Notes: a model not told the origin generated them from the letters alone. A stretch of 64,000 bases of DNA from Shinisaurus crocodilurus (GCA_021292165.1 CM037880.1:138758564-138822563), one strand, 5' to 3'; counted from the stretch's first letter, positions 1 through 10,692 are shown. Made by a program: numbers and translations.

Positions 1-1520
1 TACTTGGATTCCCTAAACTGGCAGTCCAGATTGTAGGAATGAAAAATCCAGAACCAGAAATGAATCCTACTATGCAAATACACTCATGCGTGTACACGTC
101 AAATGTTTGGTCATGGGCTGTATATTTATGCATTCTAGGTAATATTAAATATATATAATGTCTTGTGACCTAAACAGAAATGGTTAGTCAGCATTTTATT
201 ATAAGAGGCAAAATCTGTATTGATTCCCAACACGGTTGGCCTGGTCAGGGCATGTTAAACAGTTGGTAGGCAAATGCTCCCCAGCAAAAGTCCAAGAGCT
301 AACTTTGGGAGAGAAAGAGGAGGAATGAGTTTCCACCACACTCTCCTGTAGCCCAGGAGCTGGCTTTGGGCAAGTGAGAGCAAAGGGAAGGTATCTAGTT
401 GGCACTACCTGCATTTCCAGCAGGTTGTGGACATTGCTTCTTCAAGGGCCAGGCATGCTTCTCCTAACACTAGCTTGCCCTATGCTTAACGGGATGAAAA
501 AGTCCTGTGGGGGGAAAAGGAGTGTGGGTGTGATGTGAGGAAAGGTGAAGGGGCTAAAGCTCGCCGCCACCGTGCATGCTGCACTCATGAAATTTCACAA
601 CTTGTTGGAAAGTCATTATTGTTGCGCAATTATTTCAAAGGGTTGCTTTGGGAAAAGAAACTGTCAGTTTTTGGGTTTCTGAAGACTTTGGTCGTCGTCC
701 CCCCCATTCAACAGCAGCCTGGTTTGTCCTGCTTTCTTTGCAACCACCCTCTGATTTCCTCAAAGAAAGGGTGAAGGGGGGTTGTTGGCTTCATGCTGCG
801 TCACACCCTATCTGCAAGGAAGACAAGGCATCCTTCTCAGTCACGTGGCCTCTTTTTAGCCTTGGCACCACATACGGGTGGGATTCCTAATTCATTTTAA
901 CACAGATGACTGCTTACACTGACAATTGGAACCTTGATCACTTAAAATCACTGTGGCTCCCATTTCAGTGCAACCCTCATGGCACCTTTTCCCCAGATGT
1001 CTTATTGTTCAGTTATTTTGGGTCCCCCTCTGGGCCATAAGAGCGGAAACTTCCTTACTCCTGTTTTCCCTCCCCTTCAAATAAAAGACAATGTGAAATT
1101 TGATGTCCCTTGGTTGTACTGCAGTTTGTTGTACGGTACCCCTATAAGTCATGCATATTGCAAAAATCAGCATGGCCAAAGGACTGAATAGTCACACTGC
1201 CCTCTCCAGTGGCTCCTCTGTGTTGAACTCTGCAGCTGGCAGAGGCAACCCCAGGGAATCTGCCCCTGAAGCCACTATTACTACCTAAGCATGTGTGTAC
1301 CCCTGCTCATGTGTCACCACAGGCCACTTGAACTGAGCAGACTCTGGGTGGGAAATACTGTGTTCTGCTAATCTGGGCAGAGATAGCAGCCTACTTTCAA
1401 AATAGCCTGGGGGTGGAGGGGAGGGAGAATAACAATGTGTAGTCAATGTGAAAAGCTTTAGTGTACAAGTTCTACTTTGTTTTCCTTTTTTAAATAACAT
1501 CATGGCATTTTTTGTAACAG
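1..1520 (+). other. E2F3: E2F3 last intron (3' part)
   Basis: No exon, RNA gene or clear transposon is visible. The stretch ends in an ordinary vertebrate acceptor (T-rich tract, then TTTGTAACAG at 1511-1520). Short open frames in it have no recognisable domains and no coding look. Confidence 0.7.
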
Positions 1521-1786
1521 ATGTGATTTCTGATAACTCAGGAGCTCTTGACTGTTCAGTAACTACAACAACCATCTCCCCATTGGCCTCTACAACCAAC
1601 CTTTTGCAGCAGACAGAGGACCAAATTGCTTCAAATTTTGAAGGGCCATTTGTAAGCTTGCTACCACCTCTACTCCATGAAGATTATTTGCTCGGCCTTG
1701 GTGAAGAGGAGGGCATCAGTGACCTCTTTGACACTTATGATTTTGAAAAATTACCTGCATTGATGGATGGATTTTTATGCAGCTGA
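1521..1786 (+). CDS. E2F3: E2F3 terminal coding exon (RB-binding transactivation domain)
   Basis: E2F3 is a nuclear E2F/DP transcription factor that drives G1/S genes and is held in check by RB-family pocket proteins. This exon encodes about 88 C-terminal residues ending LMDGFLCS, with TGA at 1784-1786. It carries the motif [17 protein letters not shown], which fits the pocket-protein-binding motif of activator E2Fs (DYxxxL, then EGIxDLFD). Upstream is a Ser/Thr-rich stretch ending in [14 protein letters not shown]. The exon opens after the acceptor AG at 1519-1520, inside a codon (phase 1). The DNA-binding and dimerisation domains must lie left of the window. E2F1 and E2F2 share the motif, but the [12 protein letters not shown] context and the adjacent CDKAL1 gene point to E2F3. 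Confidence 0.93.
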
Positions 1787-3912
1787 TTATTTCTTGTCTC
1801 TCTCCCCACCCCGATTTCTAAAAATGAAACCAGAATACCTGCTGTCATTCCATGTTACCTGTTATCACTTAACCCTTGTCTCATTTCAAAATTAGTATTT
1901 AGAGTGTTTGATACTTGTAAAGAAATACTTCCTACAATAGTGCAAACAGAACTGTAGACTCATCAGAGTTACTTTAATCCCATATTCTGGTAATGACTGA
2001 TTAGGCAAATTATAAAGGAACATACATGGAAATGGAATGGCTATCCTTCCTTTTATTCTGATTTAATTTGTCTACAAGCTTCGTGAAGGGCTCAAGAACC
2101 GTTTAGTCGCACACAGCAATTCTTCCTTAATATTTCAAGCTGTGCCTTCTGTAGAGTGTCAGATCTTTGATTTGTATCGACAGTAATAGTAACTGCAAAA
2201 AAAGTATGTAGAATACAGAAACAAAGATATGAAATGGACTTCTTCCAAAGCTTTCTGGGAATGTCTGACTTCTTCTCCATGCTCCATTTTTTGAGCGAAT
2301 GTACCTAACTTTGAGATTAATATTCTCAAATATTTTTTCATATAAAATACAGTTTAAATGTATTGCATTCCTACGTAAAACGTAGAGACAATGGCTCCAG
2401 TCCAACACAGTGTACCTGGAGCAGCCAGGGTCACCCACATGTTTGTAACCCATTGAAAAAAGCTGAAAACCTGCATATCAGCTGTTGAAGGGAGAGTGGG
2501 ATAGGAGGATTGAATCCAGCCTCCTGCTTCTCTCAGTTGATGGGATTTAACCTCCCCCCCCCAAAGCTACACACGCACAACTTCATACGCTGGATTGGGC
2601 TGGCAAATTGCATGTAGTATCAGTTTATGTAGGCAATTGTCCATCCACCTTGGGATACTTATGTGGAAGTCTGCTTCCACTAGCATATAACCTCTAGCTG
2701 GATGAGGGTGACAATTTTCCCCATAAAAACTGTACATCTAAAAAAAATGCTGTATGCAAGGAAGTTGCATATTAAAATATGAAACAAAGATGCACAGTTC
2801 AATTTTACTATCTGCAGTGTGCAATAGCTGGTACGTAAAGTTTGCGGTACAGAGTGGGGCTTTGTGTTAAGTGCCTACTAGAATTGCACTGTGGGCTTTT
2901 TCCTCTAAGGGATACTATTTATGCCAAGCTTCACTTATTCAGAACACTGTGTTTATTTTAATGGGTTAGTTGCCTCTGCTTCCAATTTTGGGAGTCAATA
3001 CAAAGCTGACATTTCACCCAAAGTGTAAATAATATACTTGCCACTACTCTTTATTGAATTTTAATTTATAACTCTTTGCTGGTATAGTGTGTGTTCTGAA
3101 ATGAATAGCGGTCATACATCTTACAGAGTTGTATAAAATGTTGCCACTTTAGGTTAATTAGTTAACTCTCCTAAGCAGTTTGTGTTACCTTTTTTCTATC
3201 TGATGCTTAATAAATTACTAAAATGTTTGTGTTTTTAATTATATATGTGCAGGTTTTCTGGTACCACTGAGATGCTGCTGTAGACACTCACAAATGAAAT
3301 GGCTGAGTAATAGTATAAAAACTGTATGATTGAGCCTTGGAATATAATTGTGTAAAAAGGGCAACACATTAAGAACTGTTAAACAGTGTTAAGTGTGTTT
3401 TTATATGTGTACAAACATGTGCCTAGTTCATTGGTTATTTAAGTTGTGTGTTCTTAAACTTTAGTCATCTAACAGTTTTGTACAATAGGAATAAATTTGT
3501 AAAACCTGCCAGAATATTTTATAGCTGGTTTGTAACTTCTTGAAAAAAAATTAACATGTGAGTCTGTAAATAAAAATACAGTATTTAAAGTTTGTCTTGT
3601 GGAGGAAAGTAAAAATTTGTGTGAGCATGAATGCTTTTATGGTATGAAGGGGATCTCTGTGGGTAGAAATGAAAGGGAAAAATTGTTATTACATACTTAC
3701 CAAATGTGTGGGCAAAATACTAACCGTAATATACCTTTGAATAGTATGCTAGTTCTACAAATCTGTAAAATAATGTAAAAACAAAACCAGAAACGGCTTT
3801 GCATTTGTAAAGACAACCTGTCCTAGAACTGTTGTTACCTTGCCTCTTCAGATATATGTAACTGACAGATTTTTTTAATGGTAATCAATAAAGCTTTATA
3901 TCAGTATATAAA
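1787..3912 (+). other. E2F3: E2F3 3' untranslated region with alternative poly(A) signals
   Basis: AT-rich, non-coding sequence directly follows the stop codon. AATAAA signals lie at 3209-3214, 3490-3495, 3569-3574 and 3887-3892. After the last one comes a GT/T-rich tract (about 3920-3950), as expected for a cleavage site near 3910. A 3'UTR of about 2 kb with several signals suits a gene known for alternative polyadenylation and microRNA control. Which sites are used cannot be told from sequence. Confidence 0.75.
3887..3892 (+). terminator. E2F3: Distal poly(A) signal AATAAA of E2F3
   Basis: Canonical AATAAA in the context ATCAATAAAGC, with T/GT-rich sequence 30-60 bases downstream. It is the last good signal before transposon-rich intergenic DNA. 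Confidence 0.65.
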
Positions 3913-4411
3913 TATTGCCTTCAGCGTTGCTGCTGGTACATTTTTTTCTACCTGTTCCAACTTTGAAATGCATTTTATACTAGTGAAAGCATCTTCAGGG
4001 GCAGTGAGCATAACATCTCCTAGCCACACATGGTGAATGGACTGCTATGCTGTCCTAGTTTGAAAAAGAAACTGGTACAATGGGCTGCAGTACATTATAG
4101 CTAAGCTTAGCTTTATTCTAGCTGATTTTAAACAGTAAGGTGTGCTCTTCTATAGTACATAGCATTTCTTGAACTTGGCTGGGGTAGGTATCACCAGTGG
4201 CCCTCAGCCAAATTTCAGGTGGGCCTCTGCTGCAGCCCACCCACTACCTCCTTGCTCACCCATGTAGAGGAATGGGAGAAGTTGGGAGCATGGTCTAAAA
4301 CAGGGGTCTGCAACCTGCGGCTCCGGAGCCGCATGCGGCTCTTTCAAACCTTTGCCGCGGCTCCGCTCCGGTCTGAGACTCCGCTGGCCGCCTGGCCTGG
4401 GCACCTGTCAC

Positions 4412-4500
4412 TTACCGTATTTTTCGCACCATAAGACACACTTTTCTCCCCCCAAAAAGGAGGGGGAAATGTCTGTGCGTCTTATTGAGTGAATGCTGGG
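4412..4500. mobile_element. Start of a nested MITE-like element
   Basis: The sequence begins CCGTATTTTTCGC and contains ATAAGACACAC, then GTGCGTCTTAT near 4475, giving a small fold-back. The outer end resembles that of the MITE at 47797-47964. The matching far end is not seen, so extent and family are open. Confidence 0.4.
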
Positions 4501-4593
4501 GGAAAAAAACCAAATATTTTCCCCCCTACCTTCCTCTGCATGCCTCCAACCGGTCCAGTGGAAGACAGGAGGAGGGCTCCTGCAGGGAAAAAA

Positions 4594-5170
4594 ACTTGGC
4601 AGCGGCACCCCCCCCCCCGGAAGCAGGGACTCGAGCGGGCGGGTGGTGGAAGAGAGGAGGGATCCTGCATGCTCCCAAAAACTTTGGCGCGGCGGCAGCA
4701 CCCCCCCCCCCGGGCAGCAGGGACGCGAGCGGGTGAGCGGCAGAAGAGAGGAGGGCTCCTGCACGCTCGCAAAAATGTTGGCGCGGCGGAGGCACCCCCC
4801 CCCCCCGGCAGCAGGGACACGAGCAGGCAGGCAGCGGAAGAGAGGAGAGCAGGACAAGGCTGCCTGTTCCGCAAAATACTTTGCCGCCGCCTCACATATG
4901 GCCTGATTCTGTTGGCGGGGGCAGCCCGATTTCGCTCTTCTGAGCGGCGCGGAGCGTTCTCCGCGCCGCTCTAGCTGCCGCCGCCGCCGCTAGAGTCAAT
5001 GCCGGAGCCGCTGAAGCCGCCGCCGCGTCACATCCAGCTGCTTCGGCGCGCTGGACCCCCACGCTATGATTTTGGCGGGGGAACTTTGGCGCGGCGGCAG
5101 CACCCCCCCCCCCGGGCAGCAGGGACGCGAGCGGGTGAGCGGCAGAAGAGAGGAGGGCTCCTGCACGCGC
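4594..5170. repeat. 95-bp GC-rich tandem repeat units with poly-C tracts
   Basis: Units run from TTGGCGCGGCGG through a 10-14 base poly-C and GCAGCAGGGACGCGAGCGGG to AGAGAGGAGGGCTCCTGCA. Three occur in a row (about 4594-4681, 4682-4776, 4777-4880) and one more at 5084-5170 that is almost identical to the second. Open frames on both strands here are by-products of the GC-rich repeat. Confidence 0.75.
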
Positions 5171-5210
5171 CAAAGTTCCCCCCCCGCCAAAAACATAGCG
5201 CGGGGTCCAG
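5051..5210. repeat. Inverted repeat flanking the fourth GC-rich unit
   Basis: The arm at about 5051-5093 (through TTTTGGCGGGGGAAC) is matched in reverse complement at about 5167-5210 (through GTTCCCCCCCCGCCAAAA). The arms are about 43 bp with a few mismatches, and the fourth tandem unit forms the loop. Confidence 0.75.
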
Positions 5211-5657
5211 CGTGTCGAGGGACCAGCGCGGCCGGCTCGCCGCGGAGAGCACAAGCAGGCGAGGAGGCAGGTAGGCCTTTGGCTATCCGGGCATGCTGGG
5301 AGTTGTAGTTGTGCAACAGCTAAAGAGCCCCAGGGTAGGGGGAAGTGCTCTGTTTCCCAATCAGGGAAACCTCCTGTTTCCCAATCAGGGGCAGCTGCAA
5401 AATCTGGCAAGTTCATATCCAAATGTGAATTGAACAAAATTCTTCCTCATCCCTAAGACTAGCAAGTTTTGCATTTTGACATATACAGTGAAAGTTGGAA
5501 AGTACTTTGTTGATTCAGCCTGGATTCAGGAGGCAAAGTTGCAAACACTAGTAGTAGAGGGAGCCTTCTCTGGATATGTATTGTGCTCTTAAAAGGGGCA
5601 CTTTTGCAGCTGCCCTCTTGCAGCTGCCCCTTTTGCCCCACATTAAAGACAGGCCTG

Positions 5658-5800
5658 AGTAGCACCCTCATCATCCACCAGCAACACCCTCCCCCCAGCA
5701 GTAGCACCCCCATCATCCACCAGCAAATCCTGCTGATGGATGATGAGGGGTGCTATTACCACATGGAGGGTGTTTCTGGTGGATGATGAGGGTGCTACTG
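5658..5800. repeat. Large imperfect hairpin, about 140 bases
   Basis: GTAGCACCCTCATCATCCAC near 5658 pairs with GTGGATGATGAGGGTGCTAC ending near 5800. Inner arms (CATCATCCACCAGCA with TGCTGATGGATGATG) meet around a loop near 5729. Further CATCATCCACCAGC blocks lie at about 5850-5895. Confidence 0.8.
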
Positions 5801-5898
5801 CTGGATGGTGCTGATGACGGGATGCTACTGCTTGGGGGGGGGATGTTGATGGTGGCATCCCATCATCCACCAGCAACACCCCCATCATCCGTCAGCTG

Positions 5899-5982
5899 AT
5901 AATTTCCCCTACCTATGCACCCAACATAATCCACCAGCTCTCGCTGGTGGATTATGTTGGGTGCATAGGTAGGGGAAATTAT
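5899..5982. repeat. Perfect hairpin with 40-bp arms and 4-base loop
   Basis: The left arm, 5899-5938, begins ATAATTTCCCC. The right arm, 5943-5982, is its exact reverse complement. The loop TCTC is at 5939-5942. All 40 pairs match by reading. Confidence 0.92.
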
Positions 5983-6285
5983 TACATTTTATATGTGGGG
6001 CACAATGTCACAATGGTTTTGCGGCTCCCAGGTTTTTTTTTTCTTCGGAAACGGGTCCAAGTGGCTCTTTTTGTCTTAAAGGTTGCAGACCCCTGGCAGG
6101 AATGGAGACTATGGGTTGGAGGAGGCAGCTTACGAGTGCAATTCTATACAAGTCTACTCAGAAGTAAGCCTACCAATAACATCCTGTATACATTCAGGAC
6201 ACTGTTTGGATAATAGAAGAAAGGGATTACAAATTATATTTGCAGTATGGGTTTTGAGAATATGCAAAATAGTTTCCCTCCACCC

Positions 6286-6402
6286 CTCCCTGATGCTGCA
6301 TTAGATTGTAAGCCTGCGGGCAGGGACTGTCTTGTTAATTGTTGTAAACCGCCCAGAGAGCTTTGGCTATTGGGCGGTATAAAAATGAAATAAATAAGTA
6401 TC
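6286..6402 (+). mobile_element. L2-like LINE, 3' end fragment
   Basis: TTGTAAACCGCCCAGAGAGC, then TTGGGCGGTATAAAAATG, then (AAAT)n. This is the same 3' end, on the opposite strand, as the L2-like LINE ending at 57745. Confidence 0.65.
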
Positions 6403-6589
6403 TGCAAAGTAACCTTTTTCTTTGGGGAAGCTTTTTTTTTTTTTAAGAATGCAAGGACACTGCCTCTGATTAGGAGTTGAGTAACAACAGCCGTTTTTTT
6501 CTGGAGCAATAATGACCATCTTTTTGACTCTAAAACATTTTTAGAAAACACGGAAATACAAACAGCGAGACGTTACTGCCCAGCAGAAT

Positions 6590-8447
6590 CTACTACTAGT
6601 AGTAGGCGATCACTCGTGACCGAGTGAGATTGTCTTCCAGGATAAAATTACCAAAAATTTTTATAAAAAGAGGAAATTCTAAAGCATTGTGTAGACTCTA
6701 GCGATGGGTCCGTAAGTGACTGTGGAGGCCAATTCTAGATCCACACAGCTTCCCACAGTGAGGACACAGGTTACCAGATGGAAGATGGTCCTGTAAAGGA
6801 TTCATTTGACGTGCTTTTCGCTTAGCACGTTTCTCCCTTTCACCTTGCACTCAGGCTTCTTCAAAGTCCATAGAACCTTTGTGAATGGCCGACCTCCAGT
6901 TAGATCATTCATGGGCCAGAGCTTCCCAGTTTTCGATGTTTATATTGCATTTTTTAAGATTAGCCTTAAGAACACCTTTAAACCTCTTATACTGACCACT
7001 GATATTCCGCTTTCCATCCTTGAGTTGGGAATAAAGTAACTGCTTTGGGAGACGGCAGTCAGGCATTCGAACAACATGACCGGTCCATTGAAGTTGGCGT
7101 TGAAGGATCATTTTTTCAACACTAGTAGTTTTTGCTTCTTCCAGTACACTGACATTTGTTCGCCTATCTTCCCAAGTAATTTGCAGGATTTTCCGGAGGC
7201 AACCTTGATGAAATCTTTCAAGGAGGTGGAAATGACGTTTATAGATAGTCCATGTTTCGCAGGCATACAATAAAGTTGGTAATACAATGGCTTTATAAAC
7301 CAGCATTTTGGTCTCCTTACAGATATCCTGATCCTTGAATACTCTGTTTCATTCGAGAAAATGCGGCACTTGCGGAGCTCAAACAATGCTGGATTTCACT
7401 GTCAAAATGTTAGCTGTAACAGAAAGATAGCTGCCAAGATAGAGAAAATGATCGACATTTTCCAGTATTGCCCCGCCAAGCTGGATAGATGGCATCACCA
7501 AAGGGTTAACTTGCACTTGCTGATAAAGCACTTTGAGAGACCAAGTTTTTTGTATGCTTCTGCAAAAGCATTTAGGATAGTTTGGAGATCATCCTCTGAA
7601 TGTGCGGAGACCACATTATCATCAGCATACTGAAGTTCCACAACAGAGGTTGTAATTACCTTACTTTTTGCTTTCAGCTTACTGAGATTAAAAAGCTTTC
7701 CATCTGTTCGATATATAATTCCCACACCAGTGGGAAGTTTCCCCTTGACAAGATGTAAAACCATGGCGATGAAAATAGCAAATAGTGTTGCGGCGATAAC
7801 ACAGCCCTGTTTAACACCTGATCCCACTTTAAATGGAGCACCGTGAGAGCTGTTGCTGTCCAAAACCGTTGCCGTCATGTTGTCATGGAGAAGTCGCAAG
7901 ATATTCACAAATTTATTGGGGCATCCAATTTTCATAAGGATAGTCCAGAGAGCCGTTCTGTCTACAGTATCAAAGGCCTTAGCCACATCAATAAATGCCA
8001 TATAAAGGGGTTGATTTTGCTCCCGGCATTTTTCTTGGAGCTGATGTGCAGTAAAAATCATATCTACTGTCCCTCTAGAGGGGCAGAAACCATATTGAGA
8101 TTCAGGGAGGATCTCTTCTGAAATAGATAGAAGACTGTTTGCGAGAATCCTAGCAAATATTTTACCTGCGGTAGCTAGCTAAGAGAGAAATGCCCCGATG
8201 GTTTCCACAGTCTGTTCTATCACCCTTCTTAAAGAGGGTGATAATTATGGCATCACTGAAGTCTTCTGGGATCTCATCCATATTTTTTCGATGAGTTTAT
8301 GAAGATGTTGTACAAGTCTCCCCCCCCCCCCCCCGTAGATTTCAGCAGGAATCCCATCTGGTCCACTAGCTTTGTTATTCTTCATTTGATTAAAGGCTTT
8401 TATAACTTCATCCAAAGTGGGGAACCCAATTTGTAATTGCGGCTAGG
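6590..8447 (-). mobile_element. RTE-like LINE, 5'-truncated copy
   Basis: This is the 3' half of the element found almost complete at 40336-44395, in the same orientation. A stretch of about 235 bases compared by eye (around 7021-7255) shows about 8 differences. The 3' end (CGGTCACGAGTGATCGCCT) is followed by a TAC/TAG-type trinucleotide tail at 6590-6603. The 5' truncation is near 8447, in the linker before the reverse transcriptase core. Confidence 0.9.
6710..8440 (-). pseudogene. Broken reverse transcriptase of the truncated RTE-like copy
   Basis: Separate frames keep recognisable pieces. On 8061-7495 are FIDVAKAFDTVDR, GVKQGCVIAATLF and LQYADDNV (motifs A, B and C). On 7306-6905 is the C-terminal region with HFHLLERFHQGCLRKI. 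Compared with the 40-44 kb copy it lacks about 20 bases near 7530, which shifts the frame. It also has a poly-C expansion near 8321-8334 and an in-frame stop near 8178. It cannot encode a working protein. Confidence 0.88.
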
Positions 8448-9170
8448 TCATCATAGTTTCCTGATTAGCAGCTTAAGGAACTGCTGCGAAATAGGGGCTA
8501 CTGTAATGCCCTGAACCTCAGCATTCCCCCCCCCCCCCAATCATCCGACAGAGATGGAAAAGTTCAAAAAAAAGAGGCGGTTCCTATAGAGCCAAATTAA
8601 GGTTGGAGGGAGTCTGCAAAGCAATGAAAATAGATTGCCTGTATTAAAACTTACTATATTTTGAACATTTCAACAGATTGTAAACCTTTTTTTTTAACAG
8701 TAATAGCCCAATCCTCACTTTACTCGGGAGTACAGTTAATTTTAAAAGGATTAGCAGGACAATCCTATGCATGTCTACTCAGAAGTCAGTCCTATCAAAT
8801 TCAATGGAACTTACTCCTAGGTGAGTCTTTGCAAGTTAACTTAACGTGGTTTCTTTCTCTCCCCCATGCGGTAAATTGCTACTGCCAGACATAGTGGGAA
8901 AGAAAGGAGGTGGGGGGGAAACAACGGTAGTCCCTCTTGTCTAAAACTCCAGAACTTGTAAGACCTGAGGGCTTTGGGTGGAAGGGGATATGGTACACAT
9001 ATACGTTTGCGCTCCGGGCAGGGTACTAAACCAGCCTTCATGCAACTCCAGAAAATTTATGAAGGAGGAAGCAGGATCCCCTTCGTTGTCTTATTCCTAT
9101 GTCGCTCCCACTCAACTAGATTATAGTTTTCTTTCGGGAGTAAACGCTCCTCACAACAGCGGTTACCTGC
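8448..9170. other. Intergenic segment with old repeat fragments
   Basis: Apart from a poly-C tract near 8526 and a fragment of the repeat containing CAATCCTATGCATGTCTACT (about 8700-8830), nothing is recognised. Confidence 0.5.
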
Positions 9171-9760
9171 TTCGCGAAGCTGAGAACAGCCGAATTTGGC
9201 CCCTCCGGCACGCCGTCGCTTAGCCCCCACCTTTTTACGTGTAAAGGGGGCGTGGCCGCATCATGGCGTCGTCCATGTGAAGCTAGAAGCTGCGTTGGGT
9301 TTTGCAGGTGAACTTTTAAATAATTACTGTCATTATTAATGATGAGCGCCGTCGTTGTTATCGCCGCTCTCCCGACGGGGTGGGGAAGAGAGAGAGAGAA
9401 AATGGGTGGATTCTTTCTGTTGTAGGCTGCTGGAGGAAAGGCTGAAGGATGGGCTGCCGCTTGGAAGGGTCTATATTGGGTAACCCGCTGCGTAGAGTGG
9501 AGCGCGCGCTGTTCCGTGAGCCTCTCGGCACGGCCAATCTGGTTTCTTCTCCCCCCCCCCCCCCCAATCGCCTTTAGATAAGCCACGCGCATTTCAGTGT
9601 CGTCCTCAGGCGCGAGCTGCCTCTCTTCACGGGAGCCCCCCCTCCCCCGCGCGCAGGAGCGCCTCCTGGCAACCGTCTGCGGGAGTGGAGATCCTCCCCA
9701 GTGTAGAGAGGCCCTTAGGACAGTCGCCTTGCCTGAGATTCCGAAGAGCTGGTGACTCCC
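9170..9760 (+). promoter_or_regulatory. CDKAL1: CpG-rich promoter region of CDKAL1
   Basis: CpG density rises sharply here against AT-rich surroundings (CGCCGTCGC, GGGGGCGTGGCC, GAGCGCCGTCG, CCCGACGGGG, GCGCGCGCTG). A GC box lies at 9246-9257. It is followed at once by CATCATGGCGTC, a YY1-like ATGGCG element of the kind found just downstream of housekeeping start sites. It lies 3.5 kb upstream of the first CDKAL1 coding exon, on the same strand. The start site itself is inferred. Confidence 0.65.
9255..9307 (+). other. CDKAL1: Probable CDKAL1 non-coding exon 1 (3' end)
   Basis: A donor-like site TTTTGCAG/GTGAAC ends at 9307. Upstream is a tiny open frame, ATG at 9263 with TGA at 9278-9280 (five codons), which could act as an upstream ORF. 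The coding start lies in the next exon (12818), so this exon would be wholly untranslated. The 5' limit is a guess, and alternative donors such as TTG/GTGAGG near 9930 exist. Confidence 0.4.
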
Positions 9761-9781
9761 TGCTGCCCGTGGCCATTAAAG

Positions 9782-9870
9782 CAGGGGTGGGGAGGCCTGC
9801 AGCCCTTCAGATGTTGTTGGACTCCAGTTCCCATCAGCCCCAGTCAGCATGACCGACGGCCAGAGGTGGT
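9782..9870 (+). mobile_element. Left half of a palindromic hAT MITE
   Basis: It begins GCAGGGGTGGGGAGGCCTGC and contains CAGATGTTGTTGGACTCCAG and CCCATCAGCCCCAGTCAGCA, like the left arm of the MITEs at 48204 and 62786. The right arm is missing. Confidence 0.5.
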
Positions 9871-9879
9871 AGGAGTTGT

Positions 9880-10600
9880 CTCCCACCCCAGCGTGAAAGG
9901 AAACGGGGGCCAGTGCGTGGAGGCTGGTTGGTGAGGAGCAGGAGGACCTTGCCCAGGGTCGCGGGGCTTAGCTGTAGACCTGCTTTTGACTTCAGGGACT
10001 GGACCCTGTCACTTGTGAAGCAATAGGATTTGAGCAACAGAGAGTGCGTTTCTGTGTTATGCCCCGAGTGCATTCATGTTACCATTATGGAACCCGCACC
10101 CACAGGACACACGAGGTATTTGAAAGCTTTCTAGTGACAGGATGTGGCTACCTGCAGTGATGCAGGAGAAATAACTCTGTGTAATGGAACATTTTTTTCT
10201 GATAGCTTTTTTTGCTGCTGCTGTGGAAAGGTTTCCATTTCTGTAAATTTATTGTTTATAAATCTTTCTGTAAGCATTTTGTTTATATTAAATATGTAAA
10301 ATATAATATGTTACCAAAAAAGTTAAGAGAACGTGAATTTAAATGTTATATAGGATAACCATGATTCAATATAATTATCATTTTACATGATTTTTTTAAA
10401 TTAACATGTTTAATTTACAGGCCAACCCCGCACGCACCCCCCCCCCAACAAATACGTGCATGCACACACACAAACATGAAACAAACAACCATCAGTGGCA
10501 CAGACATACCATTCTAATACACTGTGAATTGTTAATAATAGGGGGGAAGGATGATATAGTACACTGTTAAACTTTAGAATTCGAAAAGACTCTTAGGACG
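9880..10600. other. CDKAL1: CDKAL1 first intron, AT-rich
   Basis: Nothing recognisable apart from a poly-C and CA-rich low-complexity patch at about 10430-10470. Confidence 0.5.
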
Positions 10601-10692
10601 CAATCCTATGCATGTTTAGACAGAAAAAAGTCCACCAGCTCTCATGCAGGTTGTTCTAGGACTTTTTTTCTGTATAAACGTGCACAGGATTG
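10601..10692. repeat. Palindromic MITE-like hairpin
   Basis: The left arm CAATCCTATGCATGTTTAGA continues to GAAAAAAGTCC. The right arm is GGACTTTTTTTCTG through GTGCACAGGATTG. The arms are about 34 bp with only a few mismatches and a loop of about 25 bases. The outer motif CAATCCTATGCATG recurs near 8760 in this window. Confidence 0.7.

Larger units (their letters stand above)
4301..6095. mobile_element. GC-rich non-autonomous element with hAT-like termini
   Basis: The left end starts CAGGGGTCTGCAACCT and the right end is its reverse complement, AGGTTGCAGACCCCTG, ending at 6095. This is a 16-bp terminal inverted repeat typical of hAT elements. About 1.8 kb long, it has no transposase. It contains 95-bp GC-rich tandem units (4594-4880 and 5084-5170), an inverted repeat around the last unit, and a hairpin cluster (5658-5982). 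No clear 8-bp target duplication is seen (GTCTAAAA left, GCAGGAAT right), so it may be old, rearranged or composite. A second element seems to begin inside it near 4412. Confidence 0.65.

Noticed and set aside
4204..5437. Many overlapping open frames on both strands in the GC-rich block
   Set aside because: They overlap in several frames, consist of Pro/Gly/Arg-rich translations of poly-C repeats, and lie inside a transposon. GC-rich DNA simply lacks stops.
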